From: Methylococcales bacterium
GTDB lineage: Bacteria; Pseudomonadota; Gammaproteobacteria; Methylococcales; Methylomonadaceae
Assembly: GCA_028707085.1 (NCBI GenBank)
Contig: JAQTUW010000014.1
Location: 1 to 64,000, forward strand
DNA length: 64,000 bases
Direction of reading: 5' to 3'
The position numbers were made by a program, and so were the translations under genes. Shown piece by piece: positions 37,065 to 47,200 of this stretch. Every line of letters starts with the position of its first letter. Position 1 is the first letter of the stretch. The notes below the pieces were generated by a model, which saw nothing but the letters and a program-made list of their open reading frames with translations, did not search any database and had not been told where the DNA came from.

Positions 37065-37459
37065 TAGGCTATTTGTTCCATTATGGCTGTGGGTATGAGT
37101 TTGGGTTTCATGCTTTGCGCATCGAGACAGGCGATTCTGATCCGGCCGCTGCACAGAACATCCTGGCCGCGACTGATGACCTGCTCGAATATCAGACTGG
37201 TTTTTTTCTGTTCGATCACTTTGGCGCTAACCGCGAGCTGTTCGTTAAACCGGGCCGGTTTCAGATAATCAACCTGCACGGAACGCACCACGAACAGGCT
37301 ATTTTCCAGGGCCAGCAGGCTGTCCTGTTCGAAGCCGTAGCTGCGCAGCAGTTCCGTTCTGGCTCTCTCGAAAAATTTGAGGTAGTTGGCGTAGTACACC
37401 ACGCCTCCAGCGTCGGTATCTTCATAGTATACCCGCACCGGCCAGTTGAATTCGTTCAT
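37064..37459 (-). CDS. ybgC: Tol-Pal-associated acyl-CoA thioesterase YbgC
   Basis: YbgC is a hotdog-fold thioesterase of the inner leaflet, usually first in the tol operon. The 131-residue protein has YYEDTDAGGVVYYANYLKFF with the catalytic Asp, then ERARTELLR. LVVRSVQVDYLKPARFNEQL and RIRIACLDAQSMKP fit the family. A 128-bp gap precedes it after ruvB. Confidence 0.95.
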   Translation of the reverse strand: MNEFNWPVRVYYEDTDAGGVVYYANYLKFFERARTELLRSYGFEQDSLLALENSLFVVRSVQVDYLKPARFNEQLAVSAKVIEQKKTSLIFEQVISRGQDVLCSGRIRIACLDAQSMKPKLIPTAIMEQIA

Positions 37460-37587
37460 TTTTTACCCTTGCGGGATTTTTTAGGGATCATGTTTGTTCA
37501 GTTCGCCTGTTCCTGGCCCGAAACCGCTAAAACGGCATTGCCGGGTAAATTGCTGCTTGCCGCAATGATCTGACCCCGCGGCCAGAT

Positions 37588-38625
37588 CTATATATCAAAA
37601 ATATCCTCGCTCGCCGCCGGCTGCCGGGGCGGCTGCAGGCCAAAATGACTGTAAGCCTTATGGGTCAGCACCCGGCCGCGTGGGGTGCGCATGATGAAGC
37701 CCTGTTGCAGCAGATAGGGTTCCAGCACGTCTTCCACTGTGCCGCGCTCTTCACTGATGGCGGCGGCCAGAGTATCCAGGCCGACCGGGCCGCCCTGAAA
37801 ATGTTCTATCATCGCCAGCAGCAGTTTTCTATCCAGCAGGTCGAAACCGTGTTCGTCGATTTTAAGCATCGCCAGCGCCTGTCTGGCGATGTCGCGGTTG
37901 ACGCTACCGCTGGCCTTGACTTGCGCATAATCGCGCACCCGCCGCAGCAGACGGTTGGCGATACGCGGCGTACCGCGCGAGCGGCGGGCGATTTCGTCCG
38001 CGCCGCCGCTGTCCAGGCTGACGCCCAGCAATTTTGCGGAGCGATCCACGATGCAGGCCAGTTCGGCCGCGCTGTAAAATTCCAGCCGCTGGACGATACC
38101 GAAACGGTCGCGCAAGGGCGAGGTCAAAAGTCCGGCCCGGGTAGTGGCCCCGATCAGGGTAAACGGCGGCAAATCCAGCTTGATGGAACGAGCGGCTGGC
38201 CCCTCGCCTATTATAATATCAATTTGGTAGTCTTCCATAGCCGGATACAGCACCTCTTCGACCGTCGGGCTGAGTCTATGGATTTCGTCTATGAACAGCA
38301 CGTCGTGGGCCTGTAAATTGGTAAGCAGCGCCGCCACATCCCCGGCCTTGTCCAGCACCGGCCCGGAGGTCTGACGGATGTTGACGTTCATCTCCGCGGC
38401 GACAATGTTGGCCAGCGTGGTTTTGCCCAGCCCCGGCGGGCCGAAGATCAGCACATGATCCAGCGCTTCCGAACGGCTGACGGCGGCCTGGATGAAGATT
38501 TCCATTTGCAGGCGCAACTCATCCTGGCCAATATAATCCTTGAGGCGTTTGGGGCGGATAGCCCTATCCTGACGTTCTTCGTCGTTATTGCCGCGGGCGG
38601 TGATCAGGCGGTCGCTGTCTATCAT
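37588..38625 (-). CDS. ruvB: Holliday junction branch migration helicase RuvB
   Basis: RuvB is the AAA+ motor that drives branch migration with RuvA. The 345-residue protein has [15 protein letters not shown], Walker [12 protein letters not shown], Walker [12 protein letters not shown], sensor [11 protein letters not shown], and the C-terminal winged helix ([17 protein letters not shown]). The start overlaps the ruvA stop by four bases. Confidence 0.97.
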   Translation of the reverse strand: MIDSDRLITARGNNDEERQDRAIRPKRLKDYIGQDELRLQMEIFIQAAVSRSEALDHVLIFGPPGLGKTTLANIVAAEMNVNIRQTSGPVLDKAGDVAALLTNLQAHDVLFIDEIHRLSPTVEEVLYPAMEDYQIDIIIGEGPAARSIKLDLPPFTLIGATTRAGLLTSPLRDRFGIVQRLEFYSAAELACIVDRSAKLLGVSLDSGGADEIARRSRGTPRIANRLLRRVRDYAQVKASGSVNRDIARQALAMLKIDEHGFDLLDRKLLLAMIEHFQGGPVGLDTLAAAISEERGTVEDVLEPYLLQQGFIMRTPRGRVLTHKAYSHFGLQPPRQPAASEDIFDI

Positions 38626-39221
38626 TTAATGGCGCCTCGCAAAGCCAGGCGAATAATGTCTTCGCAACTTTTGTCTTCCGTGGCGATGGCCTGCACCATG
38701 CGCTGGGCATCCTGCGGTTTGTAGCCTAGCGCGCACAGCGCGGTAACGGCTTCCTGCCGGGGACTGGCGAGCGAAGCGCCGCCAGAGCCGGGCGCGGAAG
38801 CCATGACGGGCTGATCCGCGGCCGGCAACCGGCCGCGCATTTCGATAATCAGCCGTTCCGCGGTTTTTTGGCCGACGCCCGGCAGCCGCACCAGGCTTTT
38901 CACGTCGTTGTCGTTGACCGAGCGGTAAAATTCGGCGACGCTTTGCCCGGAGAGAATGGTCAGCGCCAGTTTGGGGCCGACGCCGTTGACCCTGATCAGC
39001 ACCCGGAACAGCATGCGTTCGGTTTCACTGGCGAAGCCGAACAGAATGTGGGCGTCTTCGCGGACGATTAAATGCGTATAAAGGCGAACTTCCTGACCCA
39101 ACGCCGGCAGATCGTAGAAGGTGGTCATCGGCGCTTCCACTTCGTAACCGACGCCCTGCACGTCCAGCACCAGTTGCGGCGGGGCCTTGTGGATGAGGAC
39201 GCCACGCAGAAAACCTATCAT
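38622..39221 (-). CDS. ruvA: Holliday junction branch migration protein RuvA
   Basis: RuvA clamps the Holliday junction. The 199-residue protein starts at ATG 39221 ([20 protein letters not shown]); an upstream start at 39266 would add residues that belong to ruvC. It has the OB domain, two HhH motifs (about 70-130, [16 protein letters not shown] and [16 protein letters not shown]) and the C-terminal domain III ([19 protein letters not shown]). It overlaps the ruvC stop by four bases. Confidence 0.97.
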   Translation of the reverse strand: MIGFLRGVLIHKAPPQLVLDVQGVGYEVEAPMTTFYDLPALGQEVRLYTHLIVREDAHILFGFASETERMLFRVLIRVNGVGPKLALTILSGQSVAEFYRSVNDNDVKSLVRLPGVGQKTAERLIIEMRGRLPAADQPVMASAPGSGGASLASPRQEAVTALCALGYKPQDAQRMVQAIATEDKSCEDIIRLALRGAIK

Positions 39222-39715
39222 AAACCCGCCTGTTTCAAGCGGTCGGCGGTTTCCTGATAATGGCAATGGCAGAGGCCGATAGCCAACGCATCGCTGGCGT
39301 CTATCGGCATATCGCCCTGAATGCTTAACAATATTTTCACCATGTGCTGTACCTGCTGCTTGTCGGCGCCGCCCTTACCAACCAGCGCCTGTTTGACCTG
39401 ACGGGCGGCGTATTCGTGTACCGGCAGATTCCGGTTCATGCCGGCGCAGATGGCTGCGCCGCGCGCCTGGCCGAGTTTCAGGGCCGAATCGGCATTTTTG
39501 TGCATGAAAACCTGTTCTATCGCCATCTGCCCGGGCTGATACAGGGCAATGATTTCCGTGACGCCGTCGAATATCTGTTTCAGACGTTGCGGAAAGTTGT
39601 CCGCCTGGATGCGAATACAGCCGCTGGCGACATAACGCAAACCGTGCGCCGAAGTTTCCACCACGCCGTAGCCGGTAATGCGCGAGCCTGGGTCTATGCC
39701 TAAGATTCTGGTCAA
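39218..39715 (-). CDS. ruvC: Crossover junction endodeoxyribonuclease RuvC
   Basis: RuvC resolves Holliday junctions. The 165-residue protein has [17 protein letters not shown] (first catalytic Asp), [20 protein letters not shown] (catalytic Glu) and the distal acidic residues in [13 protein letters not shown]. It is the first of ruvCAB and lies 38 bp after yebC. Confidence 0.97.
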   Translation of the reverse strand: MTRILGIDPGSRITGYGVVETSAHGLRYVASGCIRIQADNFPQRLKQIFDGVTEIIALYQPGQMAIEQVFMHKNADSALKLGQARGAAICAGMNRNLPVHEYAARQVKQALVGKGGADKQQVQHMVKILLSIQGDMPIDASDALAIGLCHCHYQETADRLKQAGL

Positions 39716-39753
39716 TAGTCTGTTATGCGCTGCTGAGTGAATGGCGTCAGGCG

Positions 39754-40506
39754 TCAGGCGTCGAGCTGCGCCATGATCTCGTCACTGATGTCGGCGTTAG
39801 AGTATACATCCTGCACATCATCCAGGTCTTCCAGTCTGTCTATCAGTCTGAGCATTTTTTCGGCGGTTTCGGCGTCCAGCGTGGTCTTCACGTCGGCATG
39901 CATGGTTATTTCGGCATTTTCCGGCTCGAAACCGGCCGCCGTCATCGCATCCTTGACGCTCAGATAGGCTTCAGGACTGGTCATCACGTCAATCGAGCCG
40001 TCGTCGTTGACGAGCACGTCGTCGGCGCCGGCTTCCATCGCCGCCTCCATGACGGCGTCTTCGTCCGCTTCAGCGGAATAGCTGATGATGCCGACCTTGC
40101 GGAACAGATAGGCCACCGAGCCGTCGGTGCCGAGGTTGCCGCCGGATTTGGTAAAGGCGTGGCGCACATCGCCCACGGCGCGGTTGCGGTTGTCGGTAAG
40201 ACAGTTAACCATGACCGCCGTGCCGCCGGGGCCGTAGCCTTCGTAGCGGACTTCTTCGTAGGCGACGCCGTCCAGCGCGCCGATGGCTTTTTTGATGGTG
40301 TAATCTATGGTATCGCGCTTCATGTTGGCGACCAGCGCCTTGTCGATAGCGGTGCGCAGACTGGGGTTGTTGGCCGGATCGCCGCCGCCGGCGCCTTTTG
40401 CCGCGACGCTGATCTCCCGTATCAGCTTGGTGAAAATCTTGCCGCGTTTTGCGTCCTGCGCGCCTTTACGATGCCTGATATTGGCCCACTTGCTATGCCC
40501 TGCCAT
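39754..40506 (-). CDS. yebC: YebC/PmpR family DNA-binding protein
   Basis: YebC proteins bind DNA and are linked to transcription or to translation of stalling motifs. The 250-residue protein starts [20 protein letters not shown] and has [20 protein letters not shown], a family hallmark. It precedes ruvC, the normal gammaproteobacterial order. Confidence 0.96.
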   Translation of the reverse strand: MAGHSKWANIRHRKGAQDAKRGKIFTKLIREISVAAKGAGGGDPANNPSLRTAIDKALVANMKRDTIDYTIKKAIGALDGVAYEEVRYEGYGPGGTAVMVNCLTDNRNRAVGDVRHAFTKSGGNLGTDGSVAYLFRKVGIISYSAEADEDAVMEAAMEAGADDVLVNDDGSIDVMTSPEAYLSVKDAMTAAGFEPENAEITMHADVKTTLDAETAEKMLRLIDRLEDLDDVQDVYSNADISDEIMAQLDA

Positions 40507-40671
40507 TATTTTTCTCTGAAGCGTTGATAAATTGGGAATTTTAGCATTCTTGGCGGCATGGAGGGAAGAAAGAGGGTTTTAGGTTGGCGAAATTTCCGAG
40601 TACTCGGCGCAGGCTGCATTTTATGCATCCCTATGCCGATGAATGCCGCCTGCGAAAACGCCTTAAACGAC

Positions 40672-40995
40672 TCACTCGCCGCCTTCGGCCTGGCCCGCCG
40701 CCTCCGGGCTGTGTCCCGGCAAGCCCGCCGTTAAAGACCATGTCTCCACTAGCAGCCGTTTTTGCACCGCCGTAAGCCCTTTGATGCGCCATTCCAGCTT
40801 GCTGGCCTCGGAACGGTTTTCGCATGGCTGGGCGGCTATCATTCTTTCCGGCCGGTTCAGCCGGGTAAACATGGCGCCTTTGCCGGTGCTGTGCTGGCTG
40901 AAGCGTTTGGCCAGATCGAGGGTGATGCCGGTGTACAGTTTGCCGTTGCTGCACTCCAGCAGATAGACAAACCAGACCTTGCTTTCTAGCTTCAT
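40672..40995 (-). CDS. GIY-YIG nuclease family protein
   Basis: The 107-residue protein begins at ATG 40995; the frame is open to 41163 but the first 56 residues are unlike the family. FVYLLECSNGKLYTGITLDL is the GIY-YIG core (KLYTGIT), followed by AKRFSQHSTGKGAMFTRLNR and LEWRIKGLT, as in the YhbQ/UPF0213 group. These small proteins are single-domain nucleases of uncertain role, possibly in DNA repair. The C-terminal 20 residues are Gly/Pro-rich and variable. Confidence 0.85.
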   Translation of the reverse strand: MKLESKVWFVYLLECSNGKLYTGITLDLAKRFSQHSTGKGAMFTRLNRPERMIAAQPCENRSEASKLEWRIKGLTAVQKRLLVETWSLTAGLPGHSPEAAGQAEGGE

Positions 40996-41255
40996 TATGT
41001 TTTCCTCATCACGCGACAGGACGATTTTATAAAACATTCGCCAGGGCAAGCTGAATTTTCCAATGCCTTCCCGGAACTTCCGCATCCGAGGCGACAGGAT
41101 GGCATGCTCGAAACACCGAATTTTAGCCCTACGAGCGGCTGCCCCGAGCGCAAACGCATACAATTTCCTGGCCGCATAATCCTCTGTTCAGATTTCAAAA
41201 ATCCATGCTAGACTAAGAATACATTTTTCCAAACAAAATCAACGGACAAACCGCC

Positions 41256-41996
41256 ATGACCGGACGCACACTCGCGGCAATACTGATCCCGATAGTCCTC
41301 GGCTGCTTCAGTCGGAACGCGCTGGCCGCCCTGACCGACAACGGCGACGGTCTGGTTTACGATAGCGTGCTGAATATCACCTGGACGGCGCAAAACGGCA
41401 ATCTGTTTCAAAGCATGGCTGGCGGCAACGCCAATCTGGTCAACGACATCATGGCCGCAAGCGGCGGCGTCATTCATGACAATCCGGCCGATACCGAATC
41501 CAATGGCGGTTACACGCTGTCCACCAGCGACTTCGACGCCGCGAAAGGCACGATGGACTGGTGGGGGGCCGAGGCCTGGATCACCTATCTGGACAGCATC
41601 CGCTATGACGGCTATAGCGACTGGCGACTGCCCGTCACCGGCAACCCGGTCGCCGGCTATAACCAGACCGGCAGCGAAATGGGCGAGCTCTATTATACCG
41701 CCCTGGGCCTGACCGCAGGTTCCGGTATCGGCGGCGGCAACCCTTATTACGGCCTGTTCGACAATTTGTCCATCTACTGGTCGGCTAGCGAATACAGCGC
41801 CGACTATACCCAGGCCTGGTATTTCAACGCCTTGACCGGCGACCAGAATTCCAGCCTTAAAGACACGCAGATGGCGGCCCTGGCCGTGCTGCCCGGCAAC
41901 GCCATCGTGGCCCCTGCGCCCGGCGCGGCGTGGCTGTTTCTGTCCGGTCTGGGACTGCTGTCCGCACTGGCTGGCAGGCTTCGGCCATCCGCCTGA
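41256..41996 (+). CDS. Exported DUF1566-like protein with PEP-CTERM-like tail
   Basis: The 246-residue protein has a signal peptide (about 1-24, ending RNALAA), then a DUF1566/Lcl-like domain: LTDNGDGLVYDSVLNITW, GYSDWRLPVTGNP and SIYWSASEYS, WYFNALTGDQNS. The end is APAPGAAWLFLSGLGLLSAL followed by AGRLRPSA, i.e. a PxPG motif, one hydrophobic helix and a basic tail. This is the layout of PEP-CTERM sorting signals (here a PAPG variant), which are processed by exosortase. No exosortase is in the window. It is followed 29 bp later by another exported protein. Confidence 0.8.
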   Translation: MTGRTLAAILIPIVLGCFSRNALAALTDNGDGLVYDSVLNITWTAQNGNLFQSMAGGNANLVNDIMAASGGVIHDNPADTESNGGYTLSTSDFDAAKGTMDWWGAEAWITYLDSIRYDGYSDWRLPVTGNPVAGYNQTGSEMGELYYTALGLTAGSGIGGGNPYYGLFDNLSIYWSASEYSADYTQAWYFNALTGDQNSSLKDTQMAALAVLPGNAIVAPAPGAAWLFLSGLGLLSALAGRLRPSA

Positions 41997-42025
41997 CCAC
42001 CGCCAACCATGCGCATGATCCAATT

Positions 42026-44149
42026 ATGAAGCCATCCATCCTGACACTGTCGCTGCTACTGGTGGTCACCGCGAGCCATGCCGCGCCGGCCGATTATAAT
42101 CTGTATTACTTCCTCAAGCTGCTGAAGCAGAAAACCCATATCGCGCCGCCGCCGGCCAAACCGGCGAAAACTCCGGCCAAAACCGGCGGCAAGCAGCAAA
42201 CGCCTGTCGCCAATACGCCAGTATCCGGCGCGTCGAATCAGACAACGGCGCAAAACGCCGCCAATACCGGCATCGTCGCCGCCTATGCCTATCCCAACCC
42301 GCCCGGCGACAACTGGAACTACAGCAACGCCAATCCCCCCGGCGGCGCGCCGACCACCATTCGCCCGGACGGTACCTTCGACGTGATCCTGCCTGCCCAG
42401 GCCGGCGACACCATCCGCTATGAATTCAGCGGCAGAATCAATACCTCCGCTACCAGCGGCCTGGTGCTGTCGGTGTGGAGCATAGGCGGCGGCACGGTTC
42501 GCGACTGGTCTAGCAACGCCACCGGCCTACAGTCGGTCAGCGGCGTCGCCACGGTTCCGGCGGCCAACACCGGCTCCATCAACGCAGCCGTGACCAACAC
42601 CGTCGAAGCCGGCGACATAGACGCCAACGGCATGGTGACGCTACGCATGTATGCGGCCAATACCGCCGGTTCCGGCCTGCAAAAAGCCCTGTTTATCGAC
42701 TATGAAGGCAACGGCGTCATCAATCAGGCCAGGGGCGTCAATTTCAAAAGCTTTTCCGCCGCCGCCATTGCGGAAACCTATACCGCCTATCCCGGCAACA
42801 GGGCTCTGAGCAGCCTGCGCTTTAGCACCAGCACCCCGGCTTATGGCCTGCCCTCGCCGCTGAACGCCAGCGGCGGATTCGATCTGGTGGTTCCGGCCAA
42901 AACCCTGGACATCATCAGCTACCATCTGCACGGCAGCGTCAACGCCGCCAGCGGTCTGGCCTTTTCGGTGTGGAGCATAGGCGGCGCAGTGACTCGCTGC
43001 TGGTCGGACGGCACGACCGTGCTCAGCAACAATTCCGGCATTTATGTAGTCAACTCCGGCAATGCGCAGCCGGTGGACGCCACTATCGCCAACCGGGTGT
43101 TGCCGACCGATCTGGACAGCGACAATAACGTCACCCTCAGGCTGTACGCCATCAACACCACCGGCTCCGGTTTGCAGCAGCATACTTTTCTGGGCGCGGA
43201 CAACAGCGGCAATCCGTCTTACGCACAGGCCGTCAACTATCAAAATTCGCAAAGCTATGTGCTGACCGACTCCCAGCCTTGGGAAGGCAAAGTGGGCAGC
43301 CAGAGAAATTCCGAACAGGAACCTTCGGTATGGGTGGACAACAACGGCCTGTTCAATATGCTGTACACCGGCGGCACTAGCAATCATACCGGCTGGGCCA
43401 CGGCCACCAGCCCGGCCGGGCCGTGGACGAAGTATGCCGCCAACCCGGTGATAGGCGGCGGCGCGCTGGCCCCGGACGCGGCTATGCGCAATACGGTTTT
43501 GTACCAGAACGGGGTTTTATATGTGTATTTCGCTCAGGAGGACGGCAATCTGTATGTCGCCCACGGCGCCGATCCGGCTCACCTGACCCTGAACCCCGCG
43601 CCCATCCTCACCGCCGCGGATCCGCTGCGGTCTCTGGAAAACAGCGCCGTGGTGCTGGGGCCGAACGCCACTTATTACCTGTTTTACGAAGGGCTGTACC
43701 AGGCAACCGGCCTCTGGCAGCTCGGCGTCGCCACCGCCGGCAACCCGCTGGGGCCGTTTACTCAGGTTCCTGGCGGTTTCCCGCTCACCAGCCTGCAGGT
43801 AGCCGACGGCAGCGCCACGGACGGCCCCTGGGTGGAGTGGACGGGCGGCAAATTCCGCATGGTCTACCATGCCGCGCCGGTCGCCCTGGGGAACGTACCC
43901 TCGCAAGTCTATACCGCCGAATCGACGGACGGCGTCAACTGGCGCTGGCCTTCGGTCAATGCGGACGGCGTACCCACGCCGATCAGAACCCCTTATGTGG
44001 AACTGAACCACAATCAGGCCGCCGACCCGTTTGTCCTCAAATATCAGGGCTCGGTCTATCTGTATCATACTGAACAGGCCGGCGACGTCAGCAATGGCGG
44101 CATCGTGGTCAACAACCCGGCGCTGCTGTCCAATCCGATCGATTATTAG
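42026..44149 (+). CDS. Exported protein: twin N-terminal domains plus GH43-like propeller
   Basis: The start at ATG 42026 gives a signal peptide (MKPSILTLSLLLVVTASHAA) and 707 residues; the frame is open to 41930 over the previous gene. After a Pro/Lys-rich linker (about 35-75) come two related domains (about 85-245 and 250-415): both contain LVLSVWSIGGGTVRDW-like text (AFSVWSIGGAVTRCW) and VTLRMYAANTAGSGLQ (VTLRLYAINTTGSGLQ). The last 280 residues (about 428-707) are a propeller with SEQEPSVWVDNNGLFNMLYT, LYVYFAQEDGNLYVAHG, YYLFYEGLYQATG and HNQAADPFVLKYQGSVYLYH, resembling family 43 glycosidases and related five-bladed propellers. A carbohydrate role is plausible. Confidence 0.75.
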   Translation: MKPSILTLSLLLVVTASHAAPADYNLYYFLKLLKQKTHIAPPPAKPAKTPAKTGGKQQTPVANTPVSGASNQTTAQNAANTGIVAAYAYPNPPGDNWNYSNANPPGGAPTTIRPDGTFDVILPAQAGDTIRYEFSGRINTSATSGLVLSVWSIGGGTVRDWSSNATGLQSVSGVATVPAANTGSINAAVTNTVEAGDIDANGMVTLRMYAANTAGSGLQKALFIDYEGNGVINQARGVNFKSFSAAAIAETYTAYPGNRALSSLRFSTSTPAYGLPSPLNASGGFDLVVPAKTLDIISYHLHGSVNAASGLAFSVWSIGGAVTRCWSDGTTVLSNNSGIYVVNSGNAQPVDATIANRVLPTDLDSDNNVTLRLYAINTTGSGLQQHTFLGADNSGNPSYAQAVNYQNSQSYVLTDSQPWEGKVGSQRNSEQEPSVWVDNNGLFNMLYTGGTSNHTGWATATSPAGPWTKYAANPVIGGGALAPDAAMRNTVLYQNGVLYVYFAQEDGNLYVAHGADPAHLTLNPAPILTAADPLRSLENSAVVLGPNATYYLFYEGLYQATGLWQLGVATAGNPLGPFTQVPGGFPLTSLQVADGSATDGPWVEWTGGKFRMVYHAAPVALGNVPSQVYTAESTDGVNWRWPSVNADGVPTPIRTPYVELNHNQAADPFVLKYQGSVYLYHTEQAGDVSNGGIVVNNPALLSNPIDY

Positions 44150-44272
44150 GGTTTAACCGTAATCTGGCGTTATTTTCGCTGATTCTGACAAATAGAACAG
44201 GAACGCGACCGTCAGTATCCGCGTCCTAGGAATGATTTTTTTCATCTTTGCCATATCTTAAAAGGACGGGTA

Positions 44273-47200
44273 ATGGTCACATACTATGTTTCGGCGCGCC
44301 AAACCGATAACGGAATTATTTTAAACAATACTGATGATGCAGAAATGAATGCCCTCAGCGCCGTTGTCGAAGGCAATTCAGCTGGTTTTGCAAGTGATAA
44401 TACCGCCGCCGCCAAAATTTTAGCCGCGACGACTGATACCGTTGTCATATCGGCAGGAAATCTGACCATTGACCTTAAATTTGACAGCGCCGCGCAATCG
44501 GCCCCGGCCAGTTTCATCCAGGGGGTAGCGCAGGCGGCCACGATACTGTCAACGGAAATCTCCAACAAGATTACATTTAATGTCAATGTTGATTATAGCG
44601 GCAAGGGTGGATCTGCAGATGGCGGCCCCGATAGTGGGCAATATCTGGATTATTCCACCATACGCGCCGAGTTGATCAATAACGCGTCACCAGCCGACCG
44701 GTCATTGTTTAACAGTTTACCGACAGGCTCATCCATACAGGGTAATAGTCAACTTTATGTCAGCAATGCCGAATTAAAGGCTTTCGGCATTATCAGCCCG
44801 AATGACGCCACGACTGACGATGGTTCTGTTCATTTCGATACCGGGATACCAGCCAATGATCTGGTCGGAGTTGCTCTCCACGAGTTAACCCATGCGATGG
44901 GACGTCTTGAAGCTGACAGTGTCTTTGACCTGTTTAGGTTTACCAGTCCCGGCACCATGCTATTTACCGGGGATACCCCTGCGCCTGCCGCTTATTTTTC
45001 CGTGGATGGCGGCGTAACCAAGCTTGCCGATTACGGCATGACTTCGGATCCATCCGACTTTCTTAATACTGGCGTACAAGGCCCGAGCGACCCATTTAAT
45101 GAGTTTTATGGCGCCTATACTTTACAGCAGATTACCGCTCTAGACCTACAGCAGTTAAATGTCCTGGGTTTTAATACCAGCATAACCAATATCGATTATA
45201 TTAGCGCCGGTCAAGTTATCAGTAATACTGCCGTAAACTATCTCGGCATAGATGAAATACAGAGTGGTGGCGTGGCTAATGATATAACCGTCGATAGCGG
45301 CGGGTCTTTGAATATCGACAGTGGCGGCTCGGCAAGCAACACCATAGTGAACAGCGGCGGAACGATTTTCGTCCAAATGGGTGGCCTGGCAAGCGCGACC
45401 ACAGTGAACAGCGGAGGCGATGCGTATATCAATTCCGGAAGCATTACCAGCGGCACAGTGGTTAATAACGGAGGCAAGGAATATATCGCTTCCGATGCTG
45501 TAGCCAGTAGCTCACGGGTAAACAACGGCGGCTATGAATATGTCAATTCCGGAGGTATTGCCAGCGGCGCACTGATCAACAGCGGTGGCAGGCAATACAT
45601 CGACTCCGGAGGCGTCGCCACTGGCTCAACGCTTACCAGCTCGGGCGTGGAGCATATTAATGCCGCAGGCGTCGCCAACGGCACAGTGGTTAACAGCGGA
45701 GGCCATGAAGACGTCGATTCCGGAGGTATTGCCCGTAATTCGACAATATACAATGGGGGCTTTGAGGTCGTTTCTGGCGGAATAGCCAGCGGCGCGCAGG
45801 TAAACAGCGGTGGCGAGCAAGACATCCATTTCGGTGGCGATACCATTGGTACGGTAATTAACAAAGGTGGACATGTCTATATCTTTTCTGGCGGGATCGC
45901 CAGTAGCACGGTAGTTAACAGTGGCGGATTGATGGACATTGTCAGTGGCGGGGACGCTAGTGGCGTCGAACTTTCAAACGGTGGACAATTAACGATCCAA
46001 GGCGCTTCTGCTTCCGTGTCAGGTCTTGTTCTTAACGTGGGCGCTACTTTGGACTTTGCTGATATTGCCGTTACGTCGGTTGCTGTTAACAGTGCAAATC
46101 AGTTACTTGTCAGCAATGCGAAGGGCGTCATTGAAAAACTGGCTCTGACAGGCCATTACAATAACGATTTATTCTCCGAAAAACCTGATGGATATGGTGG
46201 CGCGTTGATATTGGTCCGTTCAGATCAACCCATACTCAGCCGCATTATTTACAATGCCGCGACAGGTCAACTGATTTTGAGCGGTTCAAGCTTCACGCCC
46301 AACGTCCAGGGCTTTACTCCAGCGGACTTCAGTCTGTCGGGCGATGGCGGCGTCAGTTACGCCTTAACCAGCGGCAGCGGCGTCAAGGGCGTGCCGACTG
46401 CCACCCGCGCAGTTATCCAGCTTTCCGCCGCCGACCAGCTGGCCATGGACGGGTTGCTGAATAAAAACGGCGCAACCGCCAACGATGGCACTTTCAATTA
46501 CAGTTTAACCGCCGCCAGCGGCTGGGACACTGGGGGTGGCGTGTTTTTCACCCAGAATGTCACTGTCAGCAATGCGACCGCGCCCAAAATTACCGCTGTG
46601 ACATACAATGCCGCCAGCGCCGTGTTTAGCATAACCGGAACCCATCTGGATAATCACGGCGGCGCAAACGGCATCGCAGTCAATGACTTTAAGCTGACAG
46701 CCGGCGCCGGCGGCAGTTTTGCATTCAACGCCAGTAATGATTTGGTCGGCAATCTTAGCTCTAGCGGATTTACGCTTGCCCTTGGCAATGTCGACCAAAA
46801 TCTGGTCAATGCCATCGTCAACAATAATGGTCTCAAAACCACTGCCGGAATCGCCTATGACTTTACCGCCTCCGCCAACTGGGATAGCGACAGCGGAGCA
46901 GCTATTAAAACCAAGGCGGTTACCGCCAGTGGAGTAGCGCCATCTATCTCAGGTGTTGCTTATAATGCGGCGAACGGGAAACTCACCTTGAGCGGACACA
47001 GCCTTAGCGCCACGGCGTCCGGTTATAGCATCACGGATATCAGCCTTACCGGCGATGGAGGCAATGTCTATACATTAAGCAAGTCCAGCGCCATAAGCAC
47101 TACCTCTGGCGGCACAAAGGCCGTCATCAGTTTGTCCGTCGCCGATCAACTGGCGGTCGATGGTTTATTAAACAGCAACGGCGTCAAAGCGAATGATGGC

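Noticed and set aside
45262-45990. Autotransporter adhesin
   Set aside because: AIDA repeats are present but no C-terminal beta-barrel follows; the end fits a type I secretion signal.
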